A stretch of 64,000 nt of DNA, taken from Chitinophaga sp. S165. Lineage in GTDB: Bacteria; Bacteroidota; Bacteroidia; Chitinophagales; Chitinophagaceae. The position numbers and the translations under genes were made by a program. Of the stretch, positions 1 to 8,559 are shown piece after piece. Below the pieces are notes generated by a model. That model had not been told where the DNA came from, ran no database searches, and saw only the letters and a program-made list of their open reading frames with translations. The number at the start of each line of letters is the position of its first letter. Positions within the stretch are counted from its first letter, which is position 1. Where the stretch lies: contig NZ_QGTG01000005.1 in the NCBI RefSeq assembly GCF_003182155.1, positions 124,001 through 188,000 of the forward strand. The letters run 5' to 3'.

Positions 1-62
1 CTATGTCTAAAGCGGGCCCTGAGGAAATAACCAATACGTTCAACAGAATGAATCCTAGCTGA
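1..62 (+). CDS. C-terminal end of an unidentified protein (truncated by window edge)
   Basis: The frame starting at base 3 is open from the window edge to a TGA at 60-62 and gives about 20 residues ending in NTFNRMNPS. A good hairpin terminator follows at 91-129, which suggests this is the end of a real plus-strand gene that begins outside the window. The piece is too short to assign a family. Confidence 0.35.
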   Translation, partial: MSKAGPEEITNTFNRMNPS

Positions 63-90
63 TCCAGACGGCAGCTAAACTTTAATTGAA

Positions 91-129
91 GCAAATGACG
101 GTTATACCGAAGGGGTAACCGTCATTTGC
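91..129 (+). terminator. Intrinsic terminator hairpin
   Basis: Perfect arms GCAAATGACGGTTA and TAACCGTCATTTGC enclose an 11-base loop and are followed by TTTGTCGTTTC. It sits just after the partial gene ending at 62 and is the only notable element in 63-235. Confidence 0.7.
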
Positions 130-235
130 TTTGTCGTTTCTCGGGAAGTGATCAGTTTTCCGTTGAACTGCTTCAGCGTAAAATATTACAATACCAAACA
201 TGGTCCCGAAACATAGCAGGAGAATAATTTAAACT

Positions 236-982
236 TTATTGGGCAATGGCGCTATTGGTGCTGAGAACAGTATTGGCTGTGACACGGCTCATAATTCTGT
301 TGTATTTATACTTCATTTTGAGCATGTATCTATTAAAGGTATTACCACCAGCTCTGAATAATTTTTTATGCGCCATCCATACTATAAAAGCAGTGGAGAA
401 GAAAAACAGGTAGTATGCTTTATGGCTGATCGTTTTCAGGAAAGCTGTCTTATTATTGAAGATAATTGAGAGGCGCTCTGTTTGAAACTCGATATGATGC
501 GCTTCATCAATAAGTATGTCGGTGCAGATCTGCTTAAGCAATTGACAGCCTGTAGCATCCTTCATGGATTGGTAAAATATCTGAGCTGTACTTTCTACCA
601 CAGTAACGGCCAGCGTCCATATTTCCATATTGGTATTGAAGTACCGTACCTTTCTGAAAAGTGTATCTCCCAGGTCGGCTTTAATTCTTGGCTTGCCTAG
701 TCTATCTAAATATGCTCCCAGGTTATTACCATGTTTTTGTTCTTCCCGTATGAACAGAAGAGTAGCTACTACATAAGCGGCATCATCGATCTGTGCTGCA
801 TATTTCGCAGCCGCCTTTAGTAAGTGCGTACCGTCTGATGTTTCACCCAGCTGCCAGGCCTGAAGTGAGCGGAGTATGGTACGTATTTCCTGGTCGGAAA
901 TAGAGGGTTTCAAAGACCAGTTTACACGTTCGCGCTTTGCGTTTTCGTTAAAGTGCTCGATCCACTGATTACTTGTCTTCAT
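236..982 (-). CDS. Ferritin-like diiron protein
   Basis: This 248-residue protein has the helical pattern of a ferritin-like diiron fold. Two ExxH motifs are visible, at E81/H84 (EEQKH) and at E160/H163 (DEAHH), and a further Glu at 130 lies on the helix between them, which is the usual carboxylate/histidine ligand set. A hydrophobic helix near residues 190-212 could lie on or in a membrane. The frame stays open to 1087, but the ATG at 982 is preferred because the extra 35 residues are outside the conserved core. The gene stands alone and is divergent from an AraC-type regulator. The family includes oxygenases and hydroxylases; the substrate cannot be read from the sequence. A ferritin-like role is fairly sure, the reaction is unknown. 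Confidence 0.65.
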   Translation of the reverse strand: MKTSNQWIEHFNENAKRERVNWSLKPSISDQEIRTILRSLQAWQLGETSDGTHLLKAAAKYAAQIDDAAYVVATLLFIREEQKHGNNLGAYLDRLGKPRIKADLGDTLFRKVRYFNTNMEIWTLAVTVVESTAQIFYQSMKDATGCQLLKQICTDILIDEAHHIEFQTERLSIIFNNKTAFLKTISHKAYYLFFFSTAFIVWMAHKKLFRAGGNTFNRYMLKMKYKYNRIMSRVTANTVLSTNSAIAQ

Positions 983-1468
983 ACTGTATGATTTAAGGTC
1001 ATTAGATAGCTTGTTATTAATTGCTTTGTATTTAACATGAACGGGCAAAGGATTGTCACAAGACAACGCCGCATTGGATCTCAGCAATGCGATCTGTCTT
1101 TACAGTGTCCGGGCCGTTATAGCTTAAAGGTTACAGAAAATACCTTTCAACACTGGTACTTTCCGACGGGAAAAATTACCGGCATAGGTGCGGCATCCTG
1201 CTGTTGGCTGACTACAAAGTCTTACAGTCTCCAAAGGCATACAGGCCACCGCATCTCAGATATAAGATGAGTGTTTAAAGTGCTTTGAGTTACAAAGTAA
1301 AAGAATAAATTTCGCATTAAACAAAATATTTGGAAAAGGGGTTGTAGTAATGATCATAGTATAAATCCTAAATGAACTTTCAAACAAAGCAGAAAGGACT
1401 TTTAAACAAATGGAAATAGGGCGGGATTGCTGAATTTTGCTTATCAGATCAATGGAAACGGATTGTCC
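983..1468. other. Intergenic region between divergent genes
   Basis: This 486-bp stretch separates the ferritin-like gene from the AraC regulator and must hold both promoters. The region around 1310-1430 is AT-rich. A near match to the -7 consensus (AATATTTG) lies near 1326-1333. I see no hairpin, repeat or convincing small gene. Confidence 0.4.
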
Positions 1469-2287
1469 ATGAATAATAAAGATAACAAAGACGATACAGC
1501 CCGGCCGCGGATCTTATTAAACCGCTATGAGCGCAATGATATTGAAGGGGAGGCCTTTGTTGCGGACCATATATTCAGCTATATCATCAGTGGTAAACAT
1601 GAGGTTTGGTCGGGTAACGAACGCTATAAGTTTGAGCCGGGGAATTATCGCTTCTTCCGAAGGAACCAACTGGCAAAATACGTGAAGCGAACAGACAGTA
1701 AAGGGTTCAGGTCTATTGCTGTCCACATTGACCAGCATACACTGAAAAGCATGAGCAGTGAATATGGCCTGGTTGCAGACAGGTCTTTTCCGGGAAGCGA
1801 TGTACAGTTACTAAAGCCCAATCTGTACCTTGACCGGTATATGGATTCGCTTGCACCTTATCTGAATAACGCGGGCGCCCAACATGAGCATATCGTTTCA
1901 TTGAAGGTAAAAGAACTTGTGTTCATTTTGCTGGCGACTAATCCGCTATTGCAACATGTATTATTCGACTTCAGCGATCCCGGTAAGATTGACCTGGAAG
2001 CCTTTATGAATACCCATTACAGGTATAATGAGGGTGTTGACCGGTTTGCATTTTTAACCGGCAGGAGCTTGTCTACTTTTAAAAGGGATTTCGCTGCACA
2101 GTTTCATACTACTCCGGGAAAATGGCTTACCAGGAGAAGGCTCGAGGAAGCACAATATCTTATTACTGAAAAGAAGAAAGTTCCTTCTGAAATATACCTT
2201 GACCTCGGGTTTGAAGATCTTTCTCATTTTTCATTTGCTTATAAAAAGGCATTCGGTGTTACTCCATCAGACGATCTGAGACAATAG
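1469..2287 (+). CDS. AraC-family transcriptional regulator
   Basis: The protein has 272 residues from the ATG at 1469; an upstream TTG at 1427 in the same frame is less likely. The N-terminal half resembles the effector-binding cupin part of AraC proteins. The last hundred residues carry the double helix-turn-helix, with the landmarks GRSLSTFKRDF, TPGKWLTRRRLEEA and the final LGFEDLSHFSFAYKKAFGVTP. It is 28 bp upstream of the SDR gene on the same strand, so it probably controls that gene and itself. The effector is unknown. Confidence 0.85.
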   Translation: MNNKDNKDDTARPRILLNRYERNDIEGEAFVADHIFSYIISGKHEVWSGNERYKFEPGNYRFFRRNQLAKYVKRTDSKGFRSIAVHIDQHTLKSMSSEYGLVADRSFPGSDVQLLKPNLYLDRYMDSLAPYLNNAGAQHEHIVSLKVKELVFILLATNPLLQHVLFDFSDPGKIDLEAFMNTHYRYNEGVDRFAFLTGRSLSTFKRDFAAQFHTTPGKWLTRRRLEEAQYLITEKKKVPSEIYLDLGFEDLSHFSFAYKKAFGVTPSDDLRQ

Positions 2288-2315
2288 TAGATTTCTTACA
2301 ATAATTGATATACAT

Positions 2316-3113
2316 ATGGATTTAAAATTGACAGGCAAAAGGGCGCTGGTTACAGGCTCTAGTGCCGGACTGGGCGAAGCTATGGTTAAAATGCTGGCTT
2401 CAGAAGGTGCACAGGTAGTGGTACATGGACGGAATGCTGAACGTACCATGAAAGTTGTTGAAGACATCATCAGCAATGGTGGTAAAGCGGTTGCCGCAAT
2501 TGGCGATCTGGCAACAGATGAAGGGGCGGACGAAGTATCTGAAGCGGCATTGGCAGATGGACCGATCGATATCCTGGTAAACAATGCCGGTTTTTATGGG
2601 CATACCTCCTGGGCGGATACTACACCGGCAGATTGGCTGGAAGTATACAACGTTAACGTTGTATCATATGTACGCATGATCAGACGGATCATTCCCGTTA
2701 TGAAGACCAGGGGCTGGGGACGGGCTATCCATATTGGGGGCGGACTAGGTATGCAGCCTATTAATGACCTTCCGCATTATAGCGCTACGCTCGCAGCACG
2801 CCATAACCTTTCTGTGTCGTTGGCAAGACAGTTGAAAGAGACCGGCATTACTTCAAATGTGGTTGCGCCCGGAGGGATCATGAATGAAGGAGTAGAACAA
2901 TGGTTGCGTAATGCAGCACAAAAAAATGGCTGGGGAGATAACTTCGATGAAATTGAAAGGAATGCAGTGAAGCAAATTATCCCTAATGATACAGGAAGGT
3001 TTGGCCGCCCCGATGAAATAGCGGGGGCAGTACTCTATCTGTGTAGTCCATATGCCGATTATATAAGCGGAGCACTCATTCGAGTGGATGGTGGAACCAT
3101 TCGTGGAATTTAA
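2316..3113 (+). CDS. Short-chain dehydrogenase/reductase family protein with altered active site
   Basis: The 265 residues have the SDR Rossmann layout: a glycine-rich GSSAGLGEAM nucleotide loop near residue 14, NNAG near residue 90, and the usual C-terminal VDGG. The active site is unusual. The catalytic Tyr is present at 155 (HYSATLAA), but the Lys four residues later is Leu, and the region that normally carries the catalytic Ser reads IHIGGGLG. Either it uses a modified mechanism or it has lost oxidoreductase chemistry. It follows the AraC regulator by 28 bp and is likely co-transcribed with it. The substrate is unknown. Confidence 0.8.
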   Translation: MDLKLTGKRALVTGSSAGLGEAMVKMLASEGAQVVVHGRNAERTMKVVEDIISNGGKAVAAIGDLATDEGADEVSEAALADGPIDILVNNAGFYGHTSWADTTPADWLEVYNVNVVSYVRMIRRIIPVMKTRGWGRAIHIGGGLGMQPINDLPHYSATLAARHNLSVSLARQLKETGITSNVVAPGGIMNEGVEQWLRNAAQKNGWGDNFDEIERNAVKQIIPNDTGRFGRPDEIAGAVLYLCSPYADYISGALIRVDGGTIRGI

Positions 3114-3127
3114 TCGTACCGTCTCTC

Positions 3128-3168
3128 TAACGCTGTTAAAAAACTTTAAATTTGAGAAAACAGCGTTA
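3128..3168 (+). promoter_or_regulatory. Inverted repeat flanking a -7 promoter element
   Basis: TAACGCTGTT (3128-3137) and AACAGCGTTA (3159-3168) are perfect 10-bp inverted arms. Between them is TAAATTTG (3147-3154), an exact match to the Bacteroidota -7 consensus TAnnTTTG. The amidohydrolase start codon follows at 3174. The lack of a T-run argues against a terminator, so an operator around the promoter is the better reading. Confidence 0.45.
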
Positions 3169-3173
3169 ACTAT

Positions 3174-4265
3174 ATGCGTATACTGTCCATCTCCGCCTGT
3201 GCCCTATTAATTACTACTTCTATGTGTCATGGTCAGGAAAGGTCGAACATTGATTTTGAGAAGTATGACCCACCTTCCTCCCTCGTAGTACCGGAACATA
3301 AATTAACAAAAGCGAAGTTCCCTTTCATTGATGTGCATAACCATCAGAACGGCTTGTCTTCAGGAAACCTGCGGGACATCCTGCAGGATATGGATGCCCT
3401 TAATATGAAAGTGATGGTGAACCTTAGCGGAGGAAATGGGAGTCGTTTGAAAGCACAAACTGACAATGTGAAAAGTAAAGCGCCTAACAGGTTTATCATT
3501 TTCGCTAACATTGACTTTGGCGGTATAGGAGAGGAGGGATGGACAGAGAAAGCGGTACGCCAGCTCACGGAAGATGTTAAGAATGGCGCTAACGGACTGA
3601 AAGTATTTAAGAACCTCGGCCTCAGTGTGCGCGATAATATCGGTAAAAGGGTCGCTATAGATGATCCCCGGCTGGATGCTATCTGGGACCAATGTGGTAA
3701 ACTGAAGATCCCTGTGCTCATACATGCGGCTGATCCAAAACAGTTCTGGCAGCCTGCTGATTATAACAACGAGCGCTGGCTGGAGTTGATCACCCATCCG
3801 GGTCGTAAGCGTGGTGATACTAATCCCGCACCCTGGGAACAGATCATTGAAGAACAGCATCGTATGTTCCGTAAACATCCCGGTACAACATTCATAAACG
3901 CTCACTTTGGCTGGTATGGCAGTGATCTGGCGCATCTGTCAGAATTAATGGACCAGATACCGAATATGTATGTAGAATTTGGCGCGGTGATAGCGGAGTT
4001 AGGAAGGCAACCACGGATGGCAAGGCAGTTTTTTGAGAAGTACCAGAACAGGATACTTTTTGGTAAAGACTCCTGGCAGCCGGATGAATATGCCACATAT
4101 TTCCGTGTACTCGAAACTGCTGATGAATACTTCCCATATCATAAAAAGTACCACGCTTTCTGGCGTATGTATGGTATGGCACTGCCGGATGATATTTTGA
4201 AGAAAGTGTATTATCAGAATGCTATCAGGATCATTCCGGGAATAGATAAGAGCTTGTTTGAATAA
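3174..4265 (+). CDS. Secreted amidohydrolase (amidohydrolase_2/TIM-barrel family)
   Basis: The 363-residue protein starts with a signal peptide of about 20 residues ending in CHGQ. The mature part looks like an amidohydrolase TIM barrel: FIDVHNHQNG supplies the first metal-binding HxH, LIHAADP a second His, INAHFGWYG a third, and LFGKDSWQP the late Asp region. Such enzymes hydrolyse or decarboxylate cyclic or carboxylated substrates with one or two metals; the substrate here is unknown. It follows the SDR gene by 60 bp but has its own promoter-like element, so it may be separately regulated. A convergent terminator follows. Confidence 0.75.
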   Translation: MRILSISACALLITTSMCHGQERSNIDFEKYDPPSSLVVPEHKLTKAKFPFIDVHNHQNGLSSGNLRDILQDMDALNMKVMVNLSGGNGSRLKAQTDNVKSKAPNRFIIFANIDFGGIGEEGWTEKAVRQLTEDVKNGANGLKVFKNLGLSVRDNIGKRVAIDDPRLDAIWDQCGKLKIPVLIHAADPKQFWQPADYNNERWLELITHPGRKRGDTNPAPWEQIIEEQHRMFRKHPGTTFINAHFGWYGSDLAHLSELMDQIPNMYVEFGAVIAELGRQPRMARQFFEKYQNRILFGKDSWQPDEYATYFRVLETADEYFPYHKKYHAFWRMYGMALPDDILKKVYYQNAIRIIPGIDKSLFE

Positions 4266-4276
4266 GATGTAACATA

Positions 4277-4306
4277 GGAAAGGGGCTGATCATTCAGCCC
4301 CTTTCT
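4277..4306. terminator. Bidirectional terminator between convergent genes
   Basis: GAAAGGGGCTG (4278-4288) pairs with CAGCCCCTTTC (4295-4305) around a six-base loop, with T-rich sequence on the plus side and A-rich sequence on the other. It serves the amidohydrolase and the M23 lipoprotein genes. Confidence 0.75.
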
Positions 4307-4329
4307 TATATAAAAGTATAGTCTGTTTT

Positions 4330-5676
4330 TCAATCGACCCATATCCAGCCCTTCTCTTCCTCATAGTTAACAAATTGATAGTTCCCACTATTACCTAACA
4401 CCTGTATATTTTTCCCTGCAGGGATCATTGTTTTCATTGCGGCAATGGTATCCGGAGCCTCTAACAAACGGATATTGTTCTTAGTCAGCAGGCGTTTGTA
4501 AGGTTGTCCTGAGACGAATTTACTGTCTACAAATCCTTCCCTGTTATCGGGCAATACTACTTTATACCAATTGCCGGTAGCAGCTATAATTTGCATCATG
4601 TAATTGGCTGGCAGCTTTTCAAGAACGCCGCTGTTCTTTGCAGGAGAAGCAAGCAATGAAGTAGCGGCAGTGCTACGGGCAGACGTTTGCAGGAGACTTG
4701 TACTAGCTTGTACTGATGCAGGATCCGGCCTTTTCCTGTTGACAAATGGCAGGGGATCAATTGCTCCGCCGTTTGTATAAATGCCAAAATGCAGGTGGGT
4801 AGGAGTATAGCGGGCGTTGCCTGTATTACCCATTAACCCCAGGGTATCTCCCGTACGTACGCTTTGGCCTTCCCTGACTATTTGCGAGTCGAGATGTGCA
4901 TAGTACAACGTATATGGTTTTCCTTCGGGATGCATAAAGATGACTTTTCCTCCAAGATTGTTTTGGCGGGTACTTGTGATCATGCCATTAGCAGCTGCAA
5001 CTACGGGAGTACGGAATTTACCAAAGATGTCAATGCCCTCATGACTACGGGCGCCTTTATCACGGGCATCGCCCCAGAAGCTGCCGATCTTATGGTCAGC
5101 ATTACCGGCTACGGGAAAGGCGAGGGAAGGGGCTGTATTGATAGTAAGCGTATACTCCCCGCTTTGCAGTAACTCGGGTTGCAGGCGTAATAGGAAACGG
5201 CCGTCCCGTTCTACCTCATATTGTAATGCTCCGGTAAGCGTATCTGCCTCTGCGAGCAATAATTGCTTATTGGCACCTTCCGCAGGTTGCCAGAGATCAG
5301 TAAAAAGCCGTAAGCGGACTGATGATCTTATAGTGACGCGGATATCCAGTTTGTCACCACGGCGAGCCGTAAAAAGGTAGCCTGCCGCATCCGGTTTCTC
5401 TGCCGCGAAGTAGCCGGTTTCCTTATAAGGTAATGTAATGGTCAGTGGGCTTGCCAGTGCCTTATTAGCTGCGGAGAACCATAAGTTTCCCATTGTGCTG
5501 TTACCCAGGCCTGCGTCAGTAATACGGCCTGCATACTGTTCATGTGCTGTTTTCTTTGTAAATAAGCCCCGTTTTGACGACGAACAAGCGGTGAACGTAA
5601 ATGTGTAGCAAAAAAAAAGGATGCCGGTAATGAGGCTATAATATGCGTTTCTGAAGATCATAGCGAAGTATTTCAT
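4330..5676 (-). CDS. M23 (LytM-type) metallopeptidase lipoprotein with SH3-like tail
   Basis: The 448 residues begin with a membrane-spanning signal and a lipobox-like FTACSSS with Cys at 31, so it is probably an outer-membrane or periplasmic lipoprotein. A beta-rich N-terminal segment is followed by the M23 peptidase domain at about 190-315, with H212 and D216 (SHEGIDIFG), H261 (YYAHLD), and the H294/H296 pair (THLHFG) as zinc and catalytic residues. The last ~90 residues read as two SH3-like wall-binding modules. The domain set fits peptidoglycan cross-link hydrolysis. It is divergent from the ECF sigma factor across about 100 bp. Confidence 0.85.
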   Translation of the reverse strand: MKYFAMIFRNAYYSLITGILFFCYTFTFTACSSSKRGLFTKKTAHEQYAGRITDAGLGNSTMGNLWFSAANKALASPLTITLPYKETGYFAAEKPDAAGYLFTARRGDKLDIRVTIRSSVRLRLFTDLWQPAEGANKQLLLAEADTLTGALQYEVERDGRFLLRLQPELLQSGEYTLTINTAPSLAFPVAGNADHKIGSFWGDARDKGARSHEGIDIFGKFRTPVVAAANGMITSTRQNNLGGKVIFMHPEGKPYTLYYAHLDSQIVREGQSVRTGDTLGLMGNTGNARYTPTHLHFGIYTNGGAIDPLPFVNRKRPDPASVQASTSLLQTSARSTAATSLLASPAKNSGVLEKLPANYMMQIIAATGNWYKVVLPDNREGFVDSKFVSGQPYKRLLTKNNIRLLEAPDTIAAMKTMIPAGKNIQVLGNSGNYQFVNYEEEKGWIWVD

Positions 5677-5752
5677 ATTAGATCATACAATTGTCACGCC
5701 AGCTCTCATCGTATTATGACAGGAATATTACTCCTGTTCGATCTGCAACCCC

Positions 5753-5760
5753 TAATTTTG
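5753..5760 (+). promoter_or_regulatory. Candidate -7 promoter element for the ECF sigma gene
   Basis: TAATTTTG matches TAnnTTTG exactly and lies 16 bp before the ATG at 5777. No clear -33 TTTG is visible. The small inverted repeat CAGGA/TCCTG about 20 bp upstream could be an operator. Confidence 0.4.
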
Positions 5761-5776
5761 CATTGGAGTTGACCAT

Positions 5777-6736
5777 ATGATGAAATCAGAAGATATAAGA
5801 GCCGACCTCTTAGGACTGGCATTGGAGGGGAACGAAAGGATGCTTAATACACTGCTGGGCCAATATAGGCCGCAGTTATATGCTGTTGCATTAAATATTT
5901 GCGGATATGTGCCCGCTGCTGAAGACGCCGTGCAGGAGGCGATGCTCATTGCTTACACGAAACTAAATCAGCTGAAAGATCCCGCTGCATTTCTGCCCTG
6001 GCTGAAGAAGATCGTTTCTAACTGCTGCTACCAGGCGCTCAGAAAAAATAAACTAGAACTTACTGATGCGACCGGGCCTGGAATGGAGGGACAGATTGAA
6101 GCTTCTATTGAAAAGCATTATGACGACATGACGATGCGGGATGCGCTCTATACATCGTTATCCAGGTTGCCTGATGTACTGCGCAGCACCATGGTATTGC
6201 GTTACCTGAGTGATTACAACAGTTATGAGCAGGTTGCTGCTATATTAGGTATTCCTGTAGGTACCGTCAGGAGCCGTCTCAGCGAAGGCAGAAAACAGCT
6301 GCTACAGCAATGGAATGATCATCAATATGCAGATAGTGTGGAATACGAACGGTCTCAATACTGGAATGATTTCTATTCCGAGGTGTTTTCGGGGATGTAT
6401 GATGATAAAAATTATCTGAATGTTCTGAAAGACCACATTAAAGATGATTTGGAGCTTGTCTTTACAAGTGGAAAATCTGCAAAGGGAAGGAACGTGTTCA
6501 TATCTGGTCTTTATGATGATTTTGAACATGGCAGCCGCTTGTCTGCTGTTAATTCCTGTATTACCAGCGGCGACCTGACGATAGCACATGTATCTTTTGC
6601 CAATTCACCGGAGCATCCTACGCATTGTCCACCGGGATCGTTCGTGACAATGTATAGAAAGAAGGGAAAAATGACCCGTATCAGGCTTTATCATCCACTC
6701 CATCTCAAAACGATCGTTACACGTGAGAATGCCTGA
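5777..6736 (+). CDS. ECF RNA polymerase sigma factor with SnoaL-like C-terminal domain
   Basis: The 319 residues are much longer than a minimal ECF sigma (about 180). Region 2 lies at about 15-85 (AEDAVQEAM, AFLPWLKKIV). Region 4 lies at about 120-175 with the helix-turn-helix ILGIPVGTVRSRLSEGRKQL. The remaining ~130 residues look like an NTF2/SnoaL-type domain, as in ECF41-like factors, where the extension replaces an external anti-sigma factor. No anti-sigma gene is adjacent, which fits self-regulation. The target genes are not evident. Confidence 0.8.
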   Translation: MMKSEDIRADLLGLALEGNERMLNTLLGQYRPQLYAVALNICGYVPAAEDAVQEAMLIAYTKLNQLKDPAAFLPWLKKIVSNCCYQALRKNKLELTDATGPGMEGQIEASIEKHYDDMTMRDALYTSLSRLPDVLRSTMVLRYLSDYNSYEQVAAILGIPVGTVRSRLSEGRKQLLQQWNDHQYADSVEYERSQYWNDFYSEVFSGMYDDKNYLNVLKDHIKDDLELVFTSGKSAKGRNVFISGLYDDFEHGSRLSAVNSCITSGDLTIAHVSFANSPEHPTHCPPGSFVTMYRKKGKMTRIRLYHPLHLKTIVTRENA

Positions 6737-6824
6737 TTTCTGTTTATAGTTTCCGGCTGATCTTTTTCTTTTATTACCGAACTTTTTAAACAAACCATGC
6801 ATCTATATTTAAAACGTGTAGATC

Positions 6825-7580
6825 ATGATAGAGTTATTGGCCCATATCCAACCTATTGTGCTGATTATTATGTTGATAATTATGTACGGAGTGGAGAACC
6901 TGTTTTCTTATCTGCCCAAACCGGCTAACAGAAATAGCCAGGACCTTCGCAACTTTTCATTATCCATATTGGCCCTGTTGCTAAACGCAGTGCTGAGCGT
7001 ACTTGTGGTTATGGTGCTAGAGCTGGCAGCAATACATCAGTGGGGTCTGCTGAACCGGGTAAGCCTGCCTGTCCAGGCGAAGATCGTTGCAGGTGTGCTG
7101 TTGTTCGACTTTGGCAGTTACATGACACATTACCTTCAACACAAAGTGCCGTTCTTCTGGCGTTTTCATAGCAAGCATCATTCACCGCTGCATCTGAGTA
7201 GCTCGCCGGAACTAAGCCTTCGTCCAATGGATATTGTATTGGCACAATGCCTCTATCAATGCGTCGCTGTCGTATTAACCGGTATCTCTCCAACCGCTTT
7301 TGTGTTCTACAGCAGTATTGCAATACCCTTGCTCATATTGAAGCATAGCAATATAAAGCTGCCTCATTGGCTGGAAAATGCAGGCAGGTTGGTAATTGCT
7401 ACACCCGGATGGCATAAGATCCATCATTCTTCCTGTAAACCTGAGACGGATTCTCATTTCGGAGATGTGTTCAGTATATGGGACAGGATCTTTGGTACCT
7501 GCGGACAAAAAAAGCCACTGAGATCAACGGATACCTGGGTGAATGTCAGAAAAACCTTCAGCAGGAAGTGGGTTACATGA
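6825..7580 (+). CDS. Sterol desaturase / fatty acid hydroxylase family membrane protein
   Basis: The 251-residue protein has four or so hydrophobic segments and the histidine clusters of the family: H102-x3-H106, H115-x2-HH119 and H197-x2-HH201. These ligate a diiron centre on the cytoplasmic side of the membrane that hydroxylates or desaturates lipids. The length is typical of bacterial members. It stands alone between an ECF sigma gene and a convergent hydrolase gene. The substrate cannot be told from the sequence. Confidence 0.85.
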   Translation: MIELLAHIQPIVLIIMLIIMYGVENLFSYLPKPANRNSQDLRNFSLSILALLLNAVLSVLVVMVLELAAIHQWGLLNRVSLPVQAKIVAGVLLFDFGSYMTHYLQHKVPFFWRFHSKHHSPLHLSSSPELSLRPMDIVLAQCLYQCVAVVLTGISPTAFVFYSSIAIPLLILKHSNIKLPHWLENAGRLVIATPGWHKIHHSSCKPETDSHFGDVFSIWDRIFGTCGQKKPLRSTDTWVNVRKTFSRKWVT

Positions 7581-7637
7581 TCGGACATCTAAAATTTTAT
7601 CCATGTATGCTACCCCGGTTTAGTGAACAATTCGAAG

Positions 7638-7667
7638 AAAAGCGGCACTGTAATAGCGCCGCTTTTT
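7638..7667. terminator. Bidirectional terminator
   Basis: AAAGCGGC and GCCGCTTT form an 8-bp stem around an 11-base loop, with a T-run on the plus side and A-rich sequence on the other. It lies between two convergent genes. Confidence 0.65.
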
Positions 7668-7678
7668 CCGTAAGATGA

Positions 7679-8476
7679 TCATTTGAATGATTCCAGCAAT
7701 GCAGCTGTTTTTTGCGGTTCAGTTATCATGGCGTCATGACCTGTTTTCAGCTCATAGTACTTCCAGTCTTTGCTGTTCCTTGCCTTTTCAGCATAAGGAA
7801 CTATAGCAGGCAGTTGATTTACTGTGCAGGAAATATAGATCATTGGCAAATGATTCCCGTACGGATGTTGTAACACCAATGGCTGACTGAAGGTGCGGAA
7901 TGGGTGTCCTGTCAGTCGTGCGTTGACCCATTTGATATCTTCCGGATCAGTTACACCAAATACATCTGCAGACCATGCCGGAATGGTCAGTCCGCCATCT
8001 TTCTCTCCTGATTTTATCATCAATTCCTGTACGGCTTTAGGCTGTACAGACATTGGGCTTTGTCCGTTTTCTATCAGCAATGCGTCCAGGAACACCAATT
8101 TACTGAGCCGTTCAGGAATGCGGTCAGCAACACCGGCTATAACAGTACCGGCATAGCTATGCCCTACAAGTATTACATCATGGAGATCTTCCATTTCTAT
8201 CAGGTTAACAATATCTGAGATATGTGTTTCCAGGTTGATGGCCGGGCTCAGAACGTTCTTATGCTCTCCCTGTCCACTGAGTGTTGGTGTGTATACAATA
8301 CCTCCATGTGCCCTTAACTCGCTGCTTACGCGCTGCCAGCACCAGCCGCCATGCCAGGCGCCGTGTACAAGTACGTATACAGGATGTTTGGGCGAAGGTG
8401 ATTGCGCCTGGATATCCGTAAATACAAAAACAGAGATCAGTAAAAGAAATGCCAGTCTGAATGTTCTCATGTTCAT
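7679..8476 (-). CDS. Secreted alpha/beta hydrolase
   Basis: The 265 residues from the ATG at 8476 begin with a signal peptide ending near DIQAQ. The alpha/beta hydrolase fold shows an oxyanion-loop HGAWHGGWCW near 38-47, the nucleophile elbow GHSYAG with Ser107, and a late His in TGHDAM. The pattern resembles small esterases of the methylesterase/hydroxynitrile-lyase-like group. Although the frame is open to 8524, a -7 element lies at 8494-8501, which supports the shorter start. It is divergent from the HxlR regulator, which probably controls it. Confidence 0.8.
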   Translation of the reverse strand: MNMRTFRLAFLLLISVFVFTDIQAQSPSPKHPVYVLVHGAWHGGWCWQRVSSELRAHGGIVYTPTLSGQGEHKNVLSPAINLETHISDIVNLIEMEDLHDVILVGHSYAGTVIAGVADRIPERLSKLVFLDALLIENGQSPMSVQPKAVQELMIKSGEKDGGLTIPAWSADVFGVTDPEDIKWVNARLTGHPFRTFSQPLVLQHPYGNHLPMIYISCTVNQLPAIVPYAEKARNSKDWKYYELKTGHDAMITEPQKTAALLESFK

Positions 8477-8482
8477 AATGTT

Positions 8483-8543
8483 TAATTTTGCGGCAAAGTT
8501 ACCGGCGCCGTTAAAGGCAATCAATAACTCACCCGAAAGTGAG
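8483..8543. promoter_or_regulatory. Back-to-back promoter elements and inverted repeat in the hydrolase/HxlR divergent region
   Basis: TAATTTTG at 8483-8490 is a plus-strand -7 match for the HxlR gene. Only three bases further, 8494-8501 read on the minus strand is TAACTTTG, a -7 match for the hydrolase gene. An inverted repeat CTCAC/GTGAG at 8528-8543 lies between these and the HxlR start and is a candidate binding site. Confidence 0.45.
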
Positions 8544-8559
8544 CTTTAAACAATTTTAT

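Noticed and set aside
1037-1270. Open frame of 77 codons on the plus strand before the AraC gene
   Set aside because: It overlaps the N-terminal extension of the ferritin-like gene, has no recognisable motif, and has an unusual residue mix (many Cys, His and Arg).
3360-3935. 191-codon minus-strand frame inside the amidohydrolase gene
   Set aside because: The plus-strand gene has a signal peptide and metal motifs; the opposite frame has neither.
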